Both the position numbers and the translations under genes were made by a program. 64,000 nucleotides of DNA from Glycomyces fuscus (GTDB lineage: Bacteria; Actinomycetota; Actinomycetes; Streptosporangiales; Streptosporangiaceae). The number at the start of each line of letters is the position of its first letter. The first letter of the stretch is position 1. The notes below the pieces were generated by a model. That model had not been told where the DNA came from and made no database searches. It was given only the letters and a program-made list of their open reading frames with translations. Positions 8,603-17,058 of this stretch are shown here, in pieces. The stretch lies in the NCBI GenBank assembly GCA_002529455.1, contig NYMS01000037.1, positions 62,001 through 126,000 on the forward strand. The letters are read 5' to 3'.

Positions 8603-10285
8603 CTACCCGGCCGCCCCCGGGGCGCCCCGCTCGGCGGCGAGGAAGAGCAGCAGGCACACGTCGTCGTCGCAGTCCTGGTACTTGACCATGGCGTCCAGCA
8701 GGTCGTCCGCCGCCTGGTCCGGACCGCCCTGCCAGTACGGCGGCCCCCCGAAGCCCTCCACCAGGCGCGCGATCCCGTCGTCGATGGACTCACCGCGCCG
8801 CTCGACCAGGCCGTCGGTGTACAGCAGCAGGGCGGCGCCCGGCGGCAGCTCGACGGTGTGGTCGGTGTAGGTCAGCTCCACCGGCAGGCCGAGCATCCCT
8901 CCGGACGGGAGCCGCACCGCCTCCGCCCTGCCCTCGCCGTCCCGCCACAGCGGCGGCGGGTGCCCCGCCGCGGCCATCACCATCTCGGGGTTCCCCGGCC
9001 GGAAGCGCACGATGACGGCGGTCGCGAACAGGTCCGGTTCGAGGTGGCCCAGCAGCCGGTGCAGGCGCTCCAGCAGCAGGGCCGGGCTGCGCTCCTCCAG
9101 CGCGTACGCGCGCAGGGCCGTCCTCAGCTGGCCCATCATCACCGCGGCGTGGATGCCGTGCCCGGTGACGTCGCCGACCACGCCGATGAACTCGCCGTCG
9201 CCCCGGGAGAAGACGTCGTACCAGTCGCCGCCCACGTTCATCCCGCGCGTGGCGGGCAGGTAGCGGGCCGTCAGCTCCATTCCCGGGGTCCGGGGCAGCT
9301 CGGTGAGCATGGCGCGCTGGAGGGTGCCCGCCGTGTCGCGCTCGCGCTCGAAGCGGCGCGCGTTGTCCAGCGACGCCGCCACCCGCCGCGCGAGCTCGCC
9401 CAGCAGGACCTCGTCGTCGGCGTCCAGGGGGTCCGCACGGTGCAGCAGCAGCACCCCGATCGGCCCGGAGCCCGTGAGCAGGGGCAGGGCCAGCTGCCCC
9501 TCCTCGGCGAGGGCGTCCGTCGGCCGCCTCCTGGCCGCGGCCAGGAGCACCGTGTCCGGCACGGCCGCCTCCCGCCCGTCGGAGGCGCACAGGTGGCCGT
9601 CCTCCCCGTTGAGCCACACCTCGGCGGCGTCCGCGTGGCCGGGCACGAGCAGGTCCTGGAGACGGGCGAAGATCTCCGCCTGGTTCAGGGAGGTCATGAG
9701 CCTCGCGCTGGCCGTGGAGAGGAACGTGAGCCTGTTGCGGGCGGCCTCCGCCTGGTCCCGTGCCGACCGCTCGGCCGCCAGGAGCCTCTTCTGCTCGTCG
9801 CTGGCCTCGGCGAGCTCGGCGTGCAGCGCGAGCACGCCCTGGTTGGTCTCCTCCAGCTCGCGCTGGTGCCACTCCAGGTCGCGTGCGCGCTCGGCCGCGG
9901 CGGCGGCCACCCTCCCCGCGCGCTCGGAGGTGCGCAGCAGCTCCGCCGCCAGGAGTTCGGCCTCGGACCCTCCCGTGTCCGCGTCCGCCGCCGCACCCGC
10001 GTCGAGGGGCTCGGAGAGGGGCAGGGCGGACTCCCAGCGGCTCTCCCCCGAGCCGTCGCGGACGGTGGCGCGCAGGCCGAGCCCGTCCTCGGACAGCTCC
10101 ACCGCCAACGCGGCCGGACCGTCCGGCCCCGCCGCACGCAGCGCCCACGAGGAGGCGGCGTCCAGGAACTCCAGTTCGGCCTCGTCCCCGGCGCGGGCGG
10201 CGCCGAGGACGCGCGCCACGGCCGCACGGGCCAGCGCCGCGTCGACCGCGCCGCGGACCCGCAGGTCGAGCAGCGGTTCCCTCAT
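8603..10285 (-). CDS. GAF / SpoIIE-type PP2C serine phosphatase (RsbU-like output)
   Basis: The 560-residue protein has an N-terminal domain of about 110 residues, then a coiled coil (about 115-190) containing ETNQGVLALHAEL, a linker motif common in actinobacterial stressosome output proteins. A GAF-like domain follows (about 195-330) and then a SpoIIE/PP2C phosphatase (about 345-555) with GGDWYDVF, VVGDVTGHGIHAAVMM, AAGHPPPL and LLLYTDGLVERR. It should remove phosphate from a Ser or Thr of an STAS-type antagonist. The start at 10285 overlaps the stop of the upstream gene (ATGA), so it is translationally coupled as the last gene of the Rsb operon. Confidence 0.88.
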   Translation of the reverse strand: MREPLLDLRVRGAVDAALARAAVARVLGAARAGDEAELEFLDAASSWALRAAGPDGPAALAVELSEDGLGLRATVRDGSGESRWESALPLSEPLDAGAAADADTGGSEAELLAAELLRTSERAGRVAAAAAERARDLEWHQRELEETNQGVLALHAELAEASDEQKRLLAAERSARDQAEAARNRLTFLSTASARLMTSLNQAEIFARLQDLLVPGHADAAEVWLNGEDGHLCASDGREAAVPDTVLLAAARRRPTDALAEEGQLALPLLTGSGPIGVLLLHRADPLDADDEVLLGELARRVAASLDNARRFERERDTAGTLQRAMLTELPRTPGMELTARYLPATRGMNVGGDWYDVFSRGDGEFIGVVGDVTGHGIHAAVMMGQLRTALRAYALEERSPALLLERLHRLLGHLEPDLFATAVIVRFRPGNPEMVMAAAGHPPPLWRDGEGRAEAVRLPSGGMLGLPVELTYTDHTVELPPGAALLLYTDGLVERRGESIDDGIARLVEGFGGPPYWQGGPDQAADDLLDAMVKYQDCDDDVCLLLFLAAERGAPGAAG

Positions 10286-11331
10286 CGTCCTCCTCCCTCG
10301 GGTCGTACGGTGTGCGTGACCACGGCGACGCTGGTGTCGTCGCGCAGCGGGCGGGCGGCGCTGCCGGAGTCCCGGAACACCGCTCCGGCCGTGACCGCCG
10401 CGTCGTGTCCGCGCAGGCGTTCGACGCCCTCGGGGTTCCACCGTCCCGGCAGTCCGTCGCTGTGCAGGACGAGCATGTCGCCCGGGGCCCACTCGCGCAG
10501 CGCCGGGGCCGGTGTCCTCAGGGTGAAGGCCCCCACGATCCCGGGTTGGGAGAGCAGTGTCTCCCAGCGCCCGGCCCGGTACAGGCGCGCGCCGATGTTG
10601 CCGACCCCGCAGAAGGTGAGGCGGCCCCGGGACTCGTCGACCGCGGCGATCGCGACGGCCGCGCCGCGCGTGCGCCGCAGCGCCTCGTGCAGCCCGCGCA
10701 GCAGCGCTTCGGGGGCCCCTCCCCTGCTGCCGGTGACGAAGCGGGCGGCCGTGTCGGCGGCCTCCGACGCGGCGTCACCGTGCCCGAGCCCGTCCGCGAG
10801 CATGACCGTGCGCACTCCGCCGCCGCCGTGGAAGGCCAGGGCGTCCCCGGAGAGGCTGTGGCCGCCCAGGGGGATGTGCATCCCGCCCGTGGCCGCGCGG
10901 GCCCCGAAGAGCGCGCGGTCGGCGGGCCGGGCGAACCGGGCCACCGCGACCGTCCCCCTGCCGGGGCTGCTCTGGACCTCGAAGAAGTCGGCGGCGCGCG
11001 CGCAGGCGCCGAGCCCCGCCCCCAGGGAGTCCGCCACGGTGGAGAAGCCGTCCTCCATGGCGCGGGGGACGTCGGGGATGCCGGGGCCGTGGTCCAGCGC
11101 GAGGATCTGCAGGGCCCGGGCCGTGCCCCAGGGACCCTGGGCCTCCTCCGCCACGAAGCGCCCCCCGCCCGCGTACCTGCACATGTTGGTCGCCAGCTCG
11201 GACGCGGTGAGGGCCGCGGCGTCCGCCGCGGCCCTGTCCAGACCGAGGCCGAGCGCGGCCTTCCGGGCGGCCCTGGCCGCGTCGGACACGCGCGTGGCGT
11301 CGGTGACCGTCAGGTCCCAGACCCTGGTCAT
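10282..11331 (-). CDS. HATPase plus SpoIIE phosphatase fusion (RsbT-like kinase with RsbX-like phosphatase)
   Basis: A 349-residue fusion. Residues about 25-140 are a GHKL ATPase of the anti-sigma kinase type, with LTASELATNMCRYA (N box), ALDHGPGIPD (G1 box) and GAGLGACARAADF (G2 box). Residues about 150-345 are an RsbX/SpoIIE phosphatase with VMLADGLGHGDAASEAAD, CGVGNIGARLY, LVLHSDGLPGRW and a DDTSVAVV tail. In stressosomes RsbX dephosphorylates RsbS and RsbR after stress, which resets the system; the attached ATPase domain would add kinase or binding activity. The gene overlaps both neighbours by ATGA. Confidence 0.87.
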   Translation of the reverse strand: MTRVWDLTVTDATRVSDAARAARKAALGLGLDRAAADAAALTASELATNMCRYAGGGRFVAEEAQGPWGTARALQILALDHGPGIPDVPRAMEDGFSTVADSLGAGLGACARAADFFEVQSSPGRGTVAVARFARPADRALFGARAATGGMHIPLGGHSLSGDALAFHGGGGVRTVMLADGLGHGDAASEAADTAARFVTGSRGGAPEALLRGLHEALRRTRGAAVAIAAVDESRGRLTFCGVGNIGARLYRAGRWETLLSQPGIVGAFTLRTPAPALREWAPGDMLVLHSDGLPGRWNPEGVERLRGHDAAVTAGAVFRDSGSAARPLRDDTSVAVVTHTVRPEGGGR

Positions 11332-11762
11332 CGGGCTCCGCGCCCGTAGGGGTCGGCCCAGGAGGTGATCGTGACCCTGGCCCCGCCCTCGGGGAGGTTC
11401 TGGATCTCGAACTCCTGGACGAGGCGTTTGGAGCCGCTCAGGCCCATGCCCAGGCCGCCCGCGGTGGAGTAGCCGTCGGTCAGGGCCATGTCCACGTCGG
11501 AGATCCCCGGACCCGAGTCGACGAAGGACACGCACACTCCCTGCCCCGCCGGGCCGTGCACGACGCGGATCTCGGTGGATCCCCCTCCTCCGTGCACGAG
11601 TGTGTTGCGGGCCAGCTCGCTGGCCGCGGTCACGAGCTTGGTCTGTTGGACCAGGCCGAACCCTGTCTGCTGTGCCAGGGCGCGCACCTGTTGGCGGACC
11701 GCCGTCAGGTCGGTGTCCCTGCGAATGGGCACGCGGATCGGCTCCGCGGAGGCCTGGCTCAC
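11328..11762 (-). CDS. rsbT: RsbT-type serine/threonine switch kinase
   Basis: A 144-residue GHKL kinase close in length to RsbT. ASELARNTLVHGGGG (N box, near 50), FVDSGPGISD (G1) and TAGGLGMGLSGSKRLV (G2) are all present. In the Bacillus model RsbT is held by RsbR/RsbS, phosphorylates them under stress, and then activates a phosphatase. The GTG start overlaps rsbS by four bases (GTGA) and the stop overlaps the next gene (ATGA). Confidence 0.9.
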   Translation of the reverse strand: MSQASAEPIRVPIRRDTDLTAVRQQVRALAQQTGFGLVQQTKLVTAASELARNTLVHGGGGSTEIRVVHGPAGQGVCVSFVDSGPGISDVDMALTDGYSTAGGLGMGLSGSKRLVQEFEIQNLPEGGARVTITSWADPYGRGAR

Positions 11763-12154
11763 GTCGCGCCCCGTTCCGGCCGTTCCCTCCGCTCGATGGT
11801 GACCCCGAAGCTGGCCGCGGCCTCGGTGACCGTGCGGGCGGTGTCCATGCCCGGCAGGGTCAGGCCCAGCTCGACCAGGGTGATGGCCACCGCCGGGCGC
11901 ATGCCGACCAGGACGGTCCTCGCGGCGAGGAGCCGGGAGGAGGCCGCCACCTCGGCGAGGACGCGTGCGAGGAAGGAGTCGACCATGTCGAGCGAGCTGA
12001 TGTCGATGATGAGTCCGCGGGAGCCGGTGTCGGCCACCGCGGTGGTCACGTCGTTCTGGAGGTCCACCGCGGCCTCGTCGGGCAGCTCGCCCTGGATGCT
12101 CACGAGCAGCAGCCCGCCGAGGTCGAGGACCGGGATGGTGGGAGGACTAGTCAC
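11759..12154 (-). CDS. rsbS: RsbS-type STAS stressosome scaffold protein
   Basis: A single STAS domain of 131 residues. IPVLDLGGLLLVSIQG is the typical RsbS opening and IDISSLDMVDSFLARVLAEV (near 57-77) carries the Ser residue phosphorylated by RsbT. I place the start at the GTG at 12154, because this matches the N-terminus of RsbS and AGG lies just upstream; a TTG at 12166 is an in-frame alternative. It follows rsbR closely and overlaps rsbT, as expected for partners that form one particle. Confidence 0.9.
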   Translation of the reverse strand: MTSPPTIPVLDLGGLLLVSIQGELPDEAAVDLQNDVTTAVADTGSRGLIIDISSLDMVDSFLARVLAEVAASSRLLAARTVLVGMRPAVAITLVELGLTLPGMDTARTVTEAAASFGVTIERRERPERGAT

Positions 12155-12173
12155 GTACCTGTCCAATCAGCTC

Positions 12174-13055
12174 TCAGGATCCCTGCATGGACGGTGCGTT
12201 GCTCTCACGGCGCTCCAGCGCCCACTCCAGTGCGTCGGCCAGGCTGGCCCGGGTGGTGACCGGGCCCAGGTCGAGTCCGAGCTGGACGATGGTCTGGGCG
12301 ATGGCGGGGCGGATACCGGAGATCACGCACTCCGCTCCCATGAGGCGCGCCGAGGCGACGGTCTTCATGAGGTGCTGCGCGACGAGCGAGTCCACCGTCG
12401 ACACGCCGGTGATGTCCAGGATGGCGATGGTGGCCTTGTGCTCGACGATGGCCTCCAGGAGGTTCTCCATCACCACCTGGCTGCGCGCGCTGTCGAGCAT
12501 GCCGATGAGCGGCACGGCGACGAGGCGGTCCCAGAGCTTGACGACCGGGGTCGCCATCTCCAGGAGCTGCTGGCGCTGGCGCTGGATGATCTCCTGGTTC
12601 TCCTGGAGCATGCTCTCGATGACCATGACCCGCAGGGTGGAGAACAGCGTGACGAGCTGGACGCGGATCTCGCACAGCTCCTCGGGCCCGGTGCCGGGGG
12701 CGTCCGCGACCAGCAGGTCCATCGTGGCCTCGCCCAGGGTGCTGACCTCGCGGTCGACCTGGCCGGTGGACAGGCCCGACCTCGCGCGCGAGGCGGTCAT
12801 CGCGACGAGCTGTTCGCGGACGGGGTGGAAGCCCGGGGCCTCCAGGTCGTCGACGCGTCCGCTCTCGGCGACCACCGCGAGGGAGTCGACGACCGCGTGA
12901 CAGGCCTCGACGGCCTCGTCCCGGGTGACGGTGAACACCGTCTGGAAGAGGGGAAGGTCCGCCCACCGCTGGGCGATCTGCTCCCTGCGGCGCCGGAGGA
13001 AGGCGGACACGATCCGCGCGCCCGACCGGTTGTGGTCGGATGCTCCGTCAGTCAT
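12174..13055 (-). CDS. rsbR: RsbR-type stressosome sensor with C-terminal STAS domain
   Basis: A 293-residue protein with an all-helical N-terminal sensor (about 1-155) ending in ENQEIIQRQRQQLLEMATPV, the conserved linker of RsbR proteins. A STAS domain (about 165-285) follows, with AILDITGVSTVDSLVAQHL holding the Thr phosphorylated by RsbT, and GIRPAIAQTIVQLGLDL. It co-assembles with RsbS. The start ATG at 13055 has GAGGAG five bases upstream. It is the first gene of the rsbR-rsbS-rsbT-kinase/phosphatase-phosphatase operon. Confidence 0.92.
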   Translation of the reverse strand: MTDGASDHNRSGARIVSAFLRRRREQIAQRWADLPLFQTVFTVTRDEAVEACHAVVDSLAVVAESGRVDDLEAPGFHPVREQLVAMTASRARSGLSTGQVDREVSTLGEATMDLLVADAPGTGPEELCEIRVQLVTLFSTLRVMVIESMLQENQEIIQRQRQQLLEMATPVVKLWDRLVAVPLIGMLDSARSQVVMENLLEAIVEHKATIAILDITGVSTVDSLVAQHLMKTVASARLMGAECVISGIRPAIAQTIVQLGLDLGPVTTRASLADALEWALERRESNAPSMQGS

Positions 13056-13107
13056 ACATCTCCTCGTGGTCACTGCACGTCTTCGGAAGGGGTGGGTCGT
13101 ACGTTGT

Positions 13108-13121
13108 TTGCCGCGTGGCAA
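13108..13121. promoter_or_regulatory. Inverted repeat in rsbR promoter region
   Basis: TTGCC and GGCAA with a 4-base spacer lie 53 bases upstream of rsbR, in the only AT-richer stretch of this gap. This could be an operator, but no protein is identified. Confidence 0.3.
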
Positions 13122-13190
13122 TTGTCTACCAGACGGAGGTCCGGTGGGGAGGGGACACGGTACGCACCGGCCCGGGGCGCGGTGCCGCGC

Positions 13191-14372
13191 CTACGCCCCC
13201 TCAGGACGGCCCCGCCAGTCCAGACAGACCACCAGCGCGTCGTCGACGGACTCGTGCTCACCCCGGTACTCGGCCAGGTGGCGCAGAACCTCCTGGGGAA
13301 CGGAGGCGCTGGGCACCAACCTGGTGGCCAGGATGGCACGGGACAGGGCCCGGTGGCCGAAGGTCTCCTCCTCGGAGGCCCCCCGGGCGTCGAACACCCC
13401 GTCGCTGACGAACACCAGCCGGTCGCCGGGCTCGACCCTGAAGCTCTCCGCGGTGTACACGGTGTCCTCGGCCATACCCATGGGCAGCTGGGCCTCGAAG
13501 GGCATCTGTTCGACCTGGTCACCGCGCAGGCGGTAGAGGAGGGGCGAGCCGGCGTCGACCACCTGCACCTCACCGGTGGCCAGGTCGAAGCCGAGCAGGA
13601 GGACGTCCAGGTAGCGCTCTCCCCGGTAGTGAGCGTAGACGGCCTTGTCGGCGAGGGCCACCTGGTCGGCGAGCGGGATCCCGCCGCGGCGGGCGTTGCG
13701 CAGGGCGTTGACCGCCAGGCTGGTCAGGAGCGAGGCGTCGATCCCCTCGCCCATGCCATTGGTGATGCCCAGGATGAGCTGGTCCGGCGCGGCCGACCAG
13801 TCGAAGTTGTCGCCGCGTATGGAGTAGGCCGGTTCGAGCTGGGCGCCGATGCTGTACTCGGGGCACTCGAAGCCCCGGCCGGGCAGCAGGTCCCACTGGA
13901 CCTCGGCGGCCAGGGTGAGACGGTCCCTGCGGCGCAGCGCCCGGTAGACGTCGGTGTCGCGCTCGGCGACGAGGATCTCGTGTCCGAGCACGTCGGCGAT
14001 CCGCTCCAGCTCGGTGAGCACCTCGGCGGAGTAGTCGGCCGCCTTCAGCTCGACGGTGAGCACGCCCAGACGGTCTCCGCGGGCGCTCACCGGGAGGTGC
14101 ACGGTCACGGCCTCGAACCCGAAACTGTCCTCGACGAAGGTCTCCTGAGCACCGAAGACCCTGCCCACGACGCTGTTGAAGACGGAGTACTCCCCCGCGC
14201 ACTCGTCGGGCGGATCGGGGACGTGGCAGAGTACCTTGAGTCCGTAGTCGGCGAGGAAGAGTTCGGCGGACGCCGCCGCGTAGTCCTCAGCGAGAGCCTC
14301 ACGGAGGACCGCCATGAGCCCGTGGGGTTGGGCTTCACGAAGGGACCGCGCTACGGTCTCGGATCTGTTCAC
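13191..14372 (-). CDS. GAF-like / SpoIIE-type PP2C phosphatase
   Basis: A protein of 393 residues (411 if an in-frame ATG at 14426 is used). The N-terminal half (about 20-180) is GAF-like, with FGFEAVTVHLPVSARGDRLG. The C-terminal half is a SpoIIE/PP2C domain with SIGAQLEPAYSIRGDNFDWS, LGITNGMGEGIDASLLT, VDAGSPLLYRL and LVFVSDGVFDARG. The usual metal-site Asp of DVxGHG is Asn here (TNGMGEG), so activity may be altered. The GTG at 14372 has AGG about 10 bases upstream. It lies 135 bases before rsbR on the same strand but with its own regulatory region, divergent from the MarR gene, and probably works with the stressosome. Confidence 0.83.
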   Translation of the reverse strand: MNRSETVARSLREAQPHGLMAVLREALAEDYAAASAELFLADYGLKVLCHVPDPPDECAGEYSVFNSVVGRVFGAQETFVEDSFGFEAVTVHLPVSARGDRLGVLTVELKAADYSAEVLTELERIADVLGHEILVAERDTDVYRALRRRDRLTLAAEVQWDLLPGRGFECPEYSIGAQLEPAYSIRGDNFDWSAAPDQLILGITNGMGEGIDASLLTSLAVNALRNARRGGIPLADQVALADKAVYAHYRGERYLDVLLLGFDLATGEVQVVDAGSPLLYRLRGDQVEQMPFEAQLPMGMAEDTVYTAESFRVEPGDRLVFVSDGVFDARGASEEETFGHRALSRAILATRLVPSASVPQEVLRHLAEYRGEHESVDDALVVCLDWRGRPEGA

Positions 14373-14442
14373 TGGCTCGACCTGCGTTTTCTGTGCCGAT
14401 TGGAGAAGTATCCCGCGCACCGGCACGGGTACGGTCGGCGGG

Positions 14443-14463
14443 AACGGAACCGGTCGTTCCGTT
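14443..14463. promoter_or_regulatory. Perfect inverted repeat, candidate MarR operator
   Basis: AACGGAAC and GTTCCGTT flank a 5-base spacer (CGGTC) in the space between the divergent phosphatase and marR genes. Size and position suit a winged-helix dimer such as the adjacent MarR protein. Confidence 0.5.
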
Positions 14464-14535
14464 ATGGTCGTAGAGATACCCGATTTCCGAGCGCGGACGG
14501 GTACGGCTCACAGACGCGATGTGTGAGAGTGGAAA

Positions 14536-15027
14536 GTGAGTCCTGAATCACAGGAACCGACAGCCGAAGCAGCCCGTGCGGCATCCACCGTCACCGAACT
14601 CATGGAAGTGCTCTGGGGGCGCGGTCGTGAGGTCGCCGCCTCACCGGTCTCTCCTCCGCAACTCAAGGTCCTCTTCATCCTCGAGGAGGAGGACGGCGTG
14701 AACCTGCGTACTGTGACCGAGCGCCTGGGTTCCACCCCTCCGTCCGTGAGCAGGCTGTGCGACCGCCTCCAGGCGGTCGGCTTCGTGACCCGGACGCCGA
14801 GTCCGAACAGCCGTCGTGAGCTGAGGCTCTGGCTGAGCGAGAGCGGCCGGACCTTCCTGCGCGACCTGAGGGCCCGCAGGGAGGCGGAGCTCCACGAGGT
14901 CATCGCCCGCATGCCCCCGCGGAAGCGTGCGATGCTCCTGGAAGGGCTGACGTCCTTCCGCGAGGCGGCGAGCCGTTCCGACGAACACTCCGGCAGCTCC
15001 GACCAACCGAACTTCCGTACGGCCTGA
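14536..15027 (+). CDS. MarR-family transcriptional regulator
   Basis: A 163-residue winged-helix protein. SPPQLKVLFILEEEDGVNLR begins the DNA-binding domain, TERLGSTPPSVSRLCDRLQA is the recognition helix region (near 60-82), and the wing is FVTRTPSPNSRRELRLWLS. The long helices at both ends form the MarR dimer interface. GTG at 14536 is used. It is divergent from the SpoIIE phosphatase, with a perfect 8-5-8 inverted repeat between them, so it may regulate itself and the phosphatase. The ligand cannot be told. Confidence 0.88.
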   Translation: MSPESQEPTAEAARAASTVTELMEVLWGRGREVAASPVSPPQLKVLFILEEEDGVNLRTVTERLGSTPPSVSRLCDRLQAVGFVTRTPSPNSRRELRLWLSESGRTFLRDLRARREAELHEVIARMPPRKRAMLLEGLTSFREAASRSDEHSGSSDQPNFRTA

Positions 15028-15138
15028 GCCGCTGGTGCGGATCGGACGGGCGGCCCGGCGCCACGCGGGGGTGGATCCTCCGCTCCCCTGCGACACCCGG
15101 GGCAGCTGCCACCCCGGGGGCGGGCTTCCCAACCGTAA

Positions 15139-15167
15139 ACAATGCCGACACGCGCAACTATTGTCAA
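15139..15167 (-). promoter_or_regulatory. Sigma-70-like promoter match facing marR
   Basis: On the minus strand TTGACA (15162-15167) is followed after 17 bases by CATTGT (15139-15144). The transcript would run antisense to marR toward the SpoIIE phosphatase gene. No small gene is seen directly after it. Confidence 0.4.
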
Positions 15168-15230
15168 GCGGCAACAGTTTTCCGACGACAGAACGGGGCG
15201 GCGGCGGCCGTCCGGCCCGCGCACACGCGC

Positions 15231-15265
15231 GAAGGGGCCGGACACCCGCGGTGCCCGGCCCCTTC
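15231..15265. terminator. Hairpin downstream of marR
   Basis: An 11 bp perfect stem (15231-15241 with 15255-15265), with further pairing inside the loop, lies about 200 bases after marR. Confidence 0.5.
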
Positions 15266-15780
15266 GTCACGTCTCGTGCGGCCACGGTGTGACCTGAACG
15301 GCCGCGGCCTCCCGTGGTCGGTGCGCGGCCGGGAGGAGCATCCGACGCCGTTTCCCGCGGAGGACACGCCCGTGCCCCCTCCCGAGCGCTCCTGCGGACG
15401 CCTCGCCCGGTCCCGGCCTCGGCTCCCGTGGCGGCCGGATCCTCGTGCGTGTGCGGCGACGGGACGGCTGCGGGCCTCCACGCACCGGACCCCTGAACGG
15501 CACGACGGCCACAGCGGCCCCGGGGCCCGCCGCCTCCGGGCGCCGGTGCCCGCCTCCACGGGCCGGCGCGGCGGTCGGACCCCCGGGCCGGGAGGAGGGG
15601 TGGCGCGCGCCACGGCCCCGCGCGGGGCTGCCGGGCGCGGAGCGGTCGGGTGTTCGCAGGCCCGGACCGGGGCCGGCCGGACACGGCCGTCGTCCCGTCC
15701 TCGGGCCCGGGAGCCGTCGGGGCCCCGGCCGCCCGTGTCCGCTTCCCCGGCCCACGCCCTCGACCGGGGCCGGTCGGGGG

Positions 15781-16740
15781 TCAGATCACCGGCGGGCGCC
15801 CGGCCCGGGTCATCCTCCACACGGTCGACCAGCTGATCGGGGTGCGCGGACCGGCCTCCTCGCGCCAGCCCTCCCGGAAGCCCGCGAACCACGAGCGCAG
15901 CGCACCGCGGTCGCGCTCGCGCAGCACGGTCAGAGCGATCCAGGTGCCGAGGTAGACCGCGGCGAGGGGCCAGGGCAGGTTGCGGCGGGCCAGCCACACC
16001 CGGTTGCGGGCGTTGAGCCGGTAGAAGTTCTCGTGGCGGGTCGGCGCCACCGCCGGGTGGTACATCACCGCGTCGGCGTCGTACTCGATCCCGTAGCCCG
16101 CGTCCATGATCCGCCAGGCGAGGTCGGTCTCCTCGTGCGCGTAGAAGAAGTCCCCCGGCAGGCCGCCCCCGGCCTCGAAGGCGGTGCGCCGGATCGCGCA
16201 CGCCCCGCCGAGGAACGTGGTCACCACGCTCGACTTGCGGGAGTCGCCCACGCGCAGGCGCGGCACGTGGCGGCGCTGGTCGGGGCCGCCGTCGGGGTCG
16301 GCGATGCGGAAGGACAGCGCGCCCAGCGACGGGTCGGCCGCGAAGCGCTCGCGCACGTGGCGGGCCAGGTCCGTGGAGCGGTACCAGCCGTCGTCGTCCA
16401 GGAAGAGGATGATGTCGCCCCTGGTCGCCCGCACACCGTGGTTGCGCCCCTCGGGAATGCCCACGTTCTCCGGCAGGCGCACCCGCGTGACGCCCTCGGG
16501 CAGCTCCGGCAGGTCCGCGCCGTTGCCGACGACCACGACCTCGACGTCCGCGTCCTCCTGCTCGAACACGCTGGTGATGGCCCTGCGCAGTTCGGCGGGA
16601 CGGTTGCCCATTGTCAGCAGCACGCAGGACAGGGTGGGCGCGGACACCTGGGGGCGGCTCCGTTCGGCTCTGGGCACTGGGGAGCCCGTCACCTCGGGTT
16701 TCTCCGGGCTCGAGGAGGGCGGGATCACGGGTGTGGCCAT
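15781..16740 (-). CDS. GT2-family glycosyltransferase
   Basis: A 319-residue GT-A enzyme. TLSCVLLTMGNRPAELRRAI (near 36-55) starts the fold, VVVVGNGAD and GIPEGRNHGV follow, and LFLDDDGWY (near 112) is the DxD-type metal and nucleotide site. GGACAIRRTAFE and HEETDLAWRIMDAG are the acceptor motifs. The length is single-domain, with a hydrophobic segment near 262-277 that could hold it to the membrane. It is the last gene of a run of minus-strand genes for polymer precursors, separated by 318 bases from the CDP-alcohol phosphotransferase. Confidence 0.88.
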   Translation of the reverse strand: MATPVIPPSSSPEKPEVTGSPVPRAERSRPQVSAPTLSCVLLTMGNRPAELRRAITSVFEQEDADVEVVVVGNGADLPELPEGVTRVRLPENVGIPEGRNHGVRATRGDIILFLDDDGWYRSTDLARHVRERFAADPSLGALSFRIADPDGGPDQRRHVPRLRVGDSRKSSVVTTFLGGACAIRRTAFEAGGGLPGDFFYAHEETDLAWRIMDAGYGIEYDADAVMYHPAVAPTRHENFYRLNARNRVWLARRNLPWPLAAVYLGTWIALTVLRERDRGALRSWFAGFREGWREEAGPRTPISWSTVWRMTRAGRPPVI

Positions 16741-17058
16741 GGTTGCGACCGTTCAGTGGACGACATGTTGCGGGAAGGTTGACACATGACCAACGCTCGC
16801 AGAAACAGACTAACGAAAGAATAAAGGGAAGGTGGACGGGACCGTGGAAAGGGTAACCTGCACGACCCCGTTCGTAACGTCAATGTCACCGGCGCGTTGT
16901 TCGTGTCGCTCCGGCCCGTTTCGGGAGGGGGGCGACCGAACTGTCCTGGACGGCGTCCCCGCCGCGGGCGGACCCGGGATCCGGTCGGCGCCCGTCCCGG
17001 AACCGGCCGCGGCGGGCGCCCCGGTTCCGCCCGGGACGCCCGCCGCCGAACGCGAGGA
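16741..17058. other. 318-base gap, promoter-like, AT-richer
   Basis: The part at 16780-16900 is unusually AT-rich for this genome and probably holds the promoter of the GT2 gene. A TTGACG with possible weak -10 elements can be read on the minus strand near 16860-16885, but no element is convincing. Confidence 0.35.

Larger units (their letters stand above)
15028..15780. other. 753-base gap without a supported gene
   Basis: It holds a low-GC stretch (15130-15185) with a good minus-strand promoter match, the hairpin at 15231-15265 and then about 500 bases of very GC-rich sequence. Open frames here look like compositional artefacts; none has a ribosome site or recognisable domain. Confidence 0.5.

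Noticed and set aside
15268..15780. Small genes in the GC-rich gap before the GT2 gene
   Set aside because: Open frames exist on both strands but look like random high-GC reading; none has a ribosome site, signal peptide or domain.
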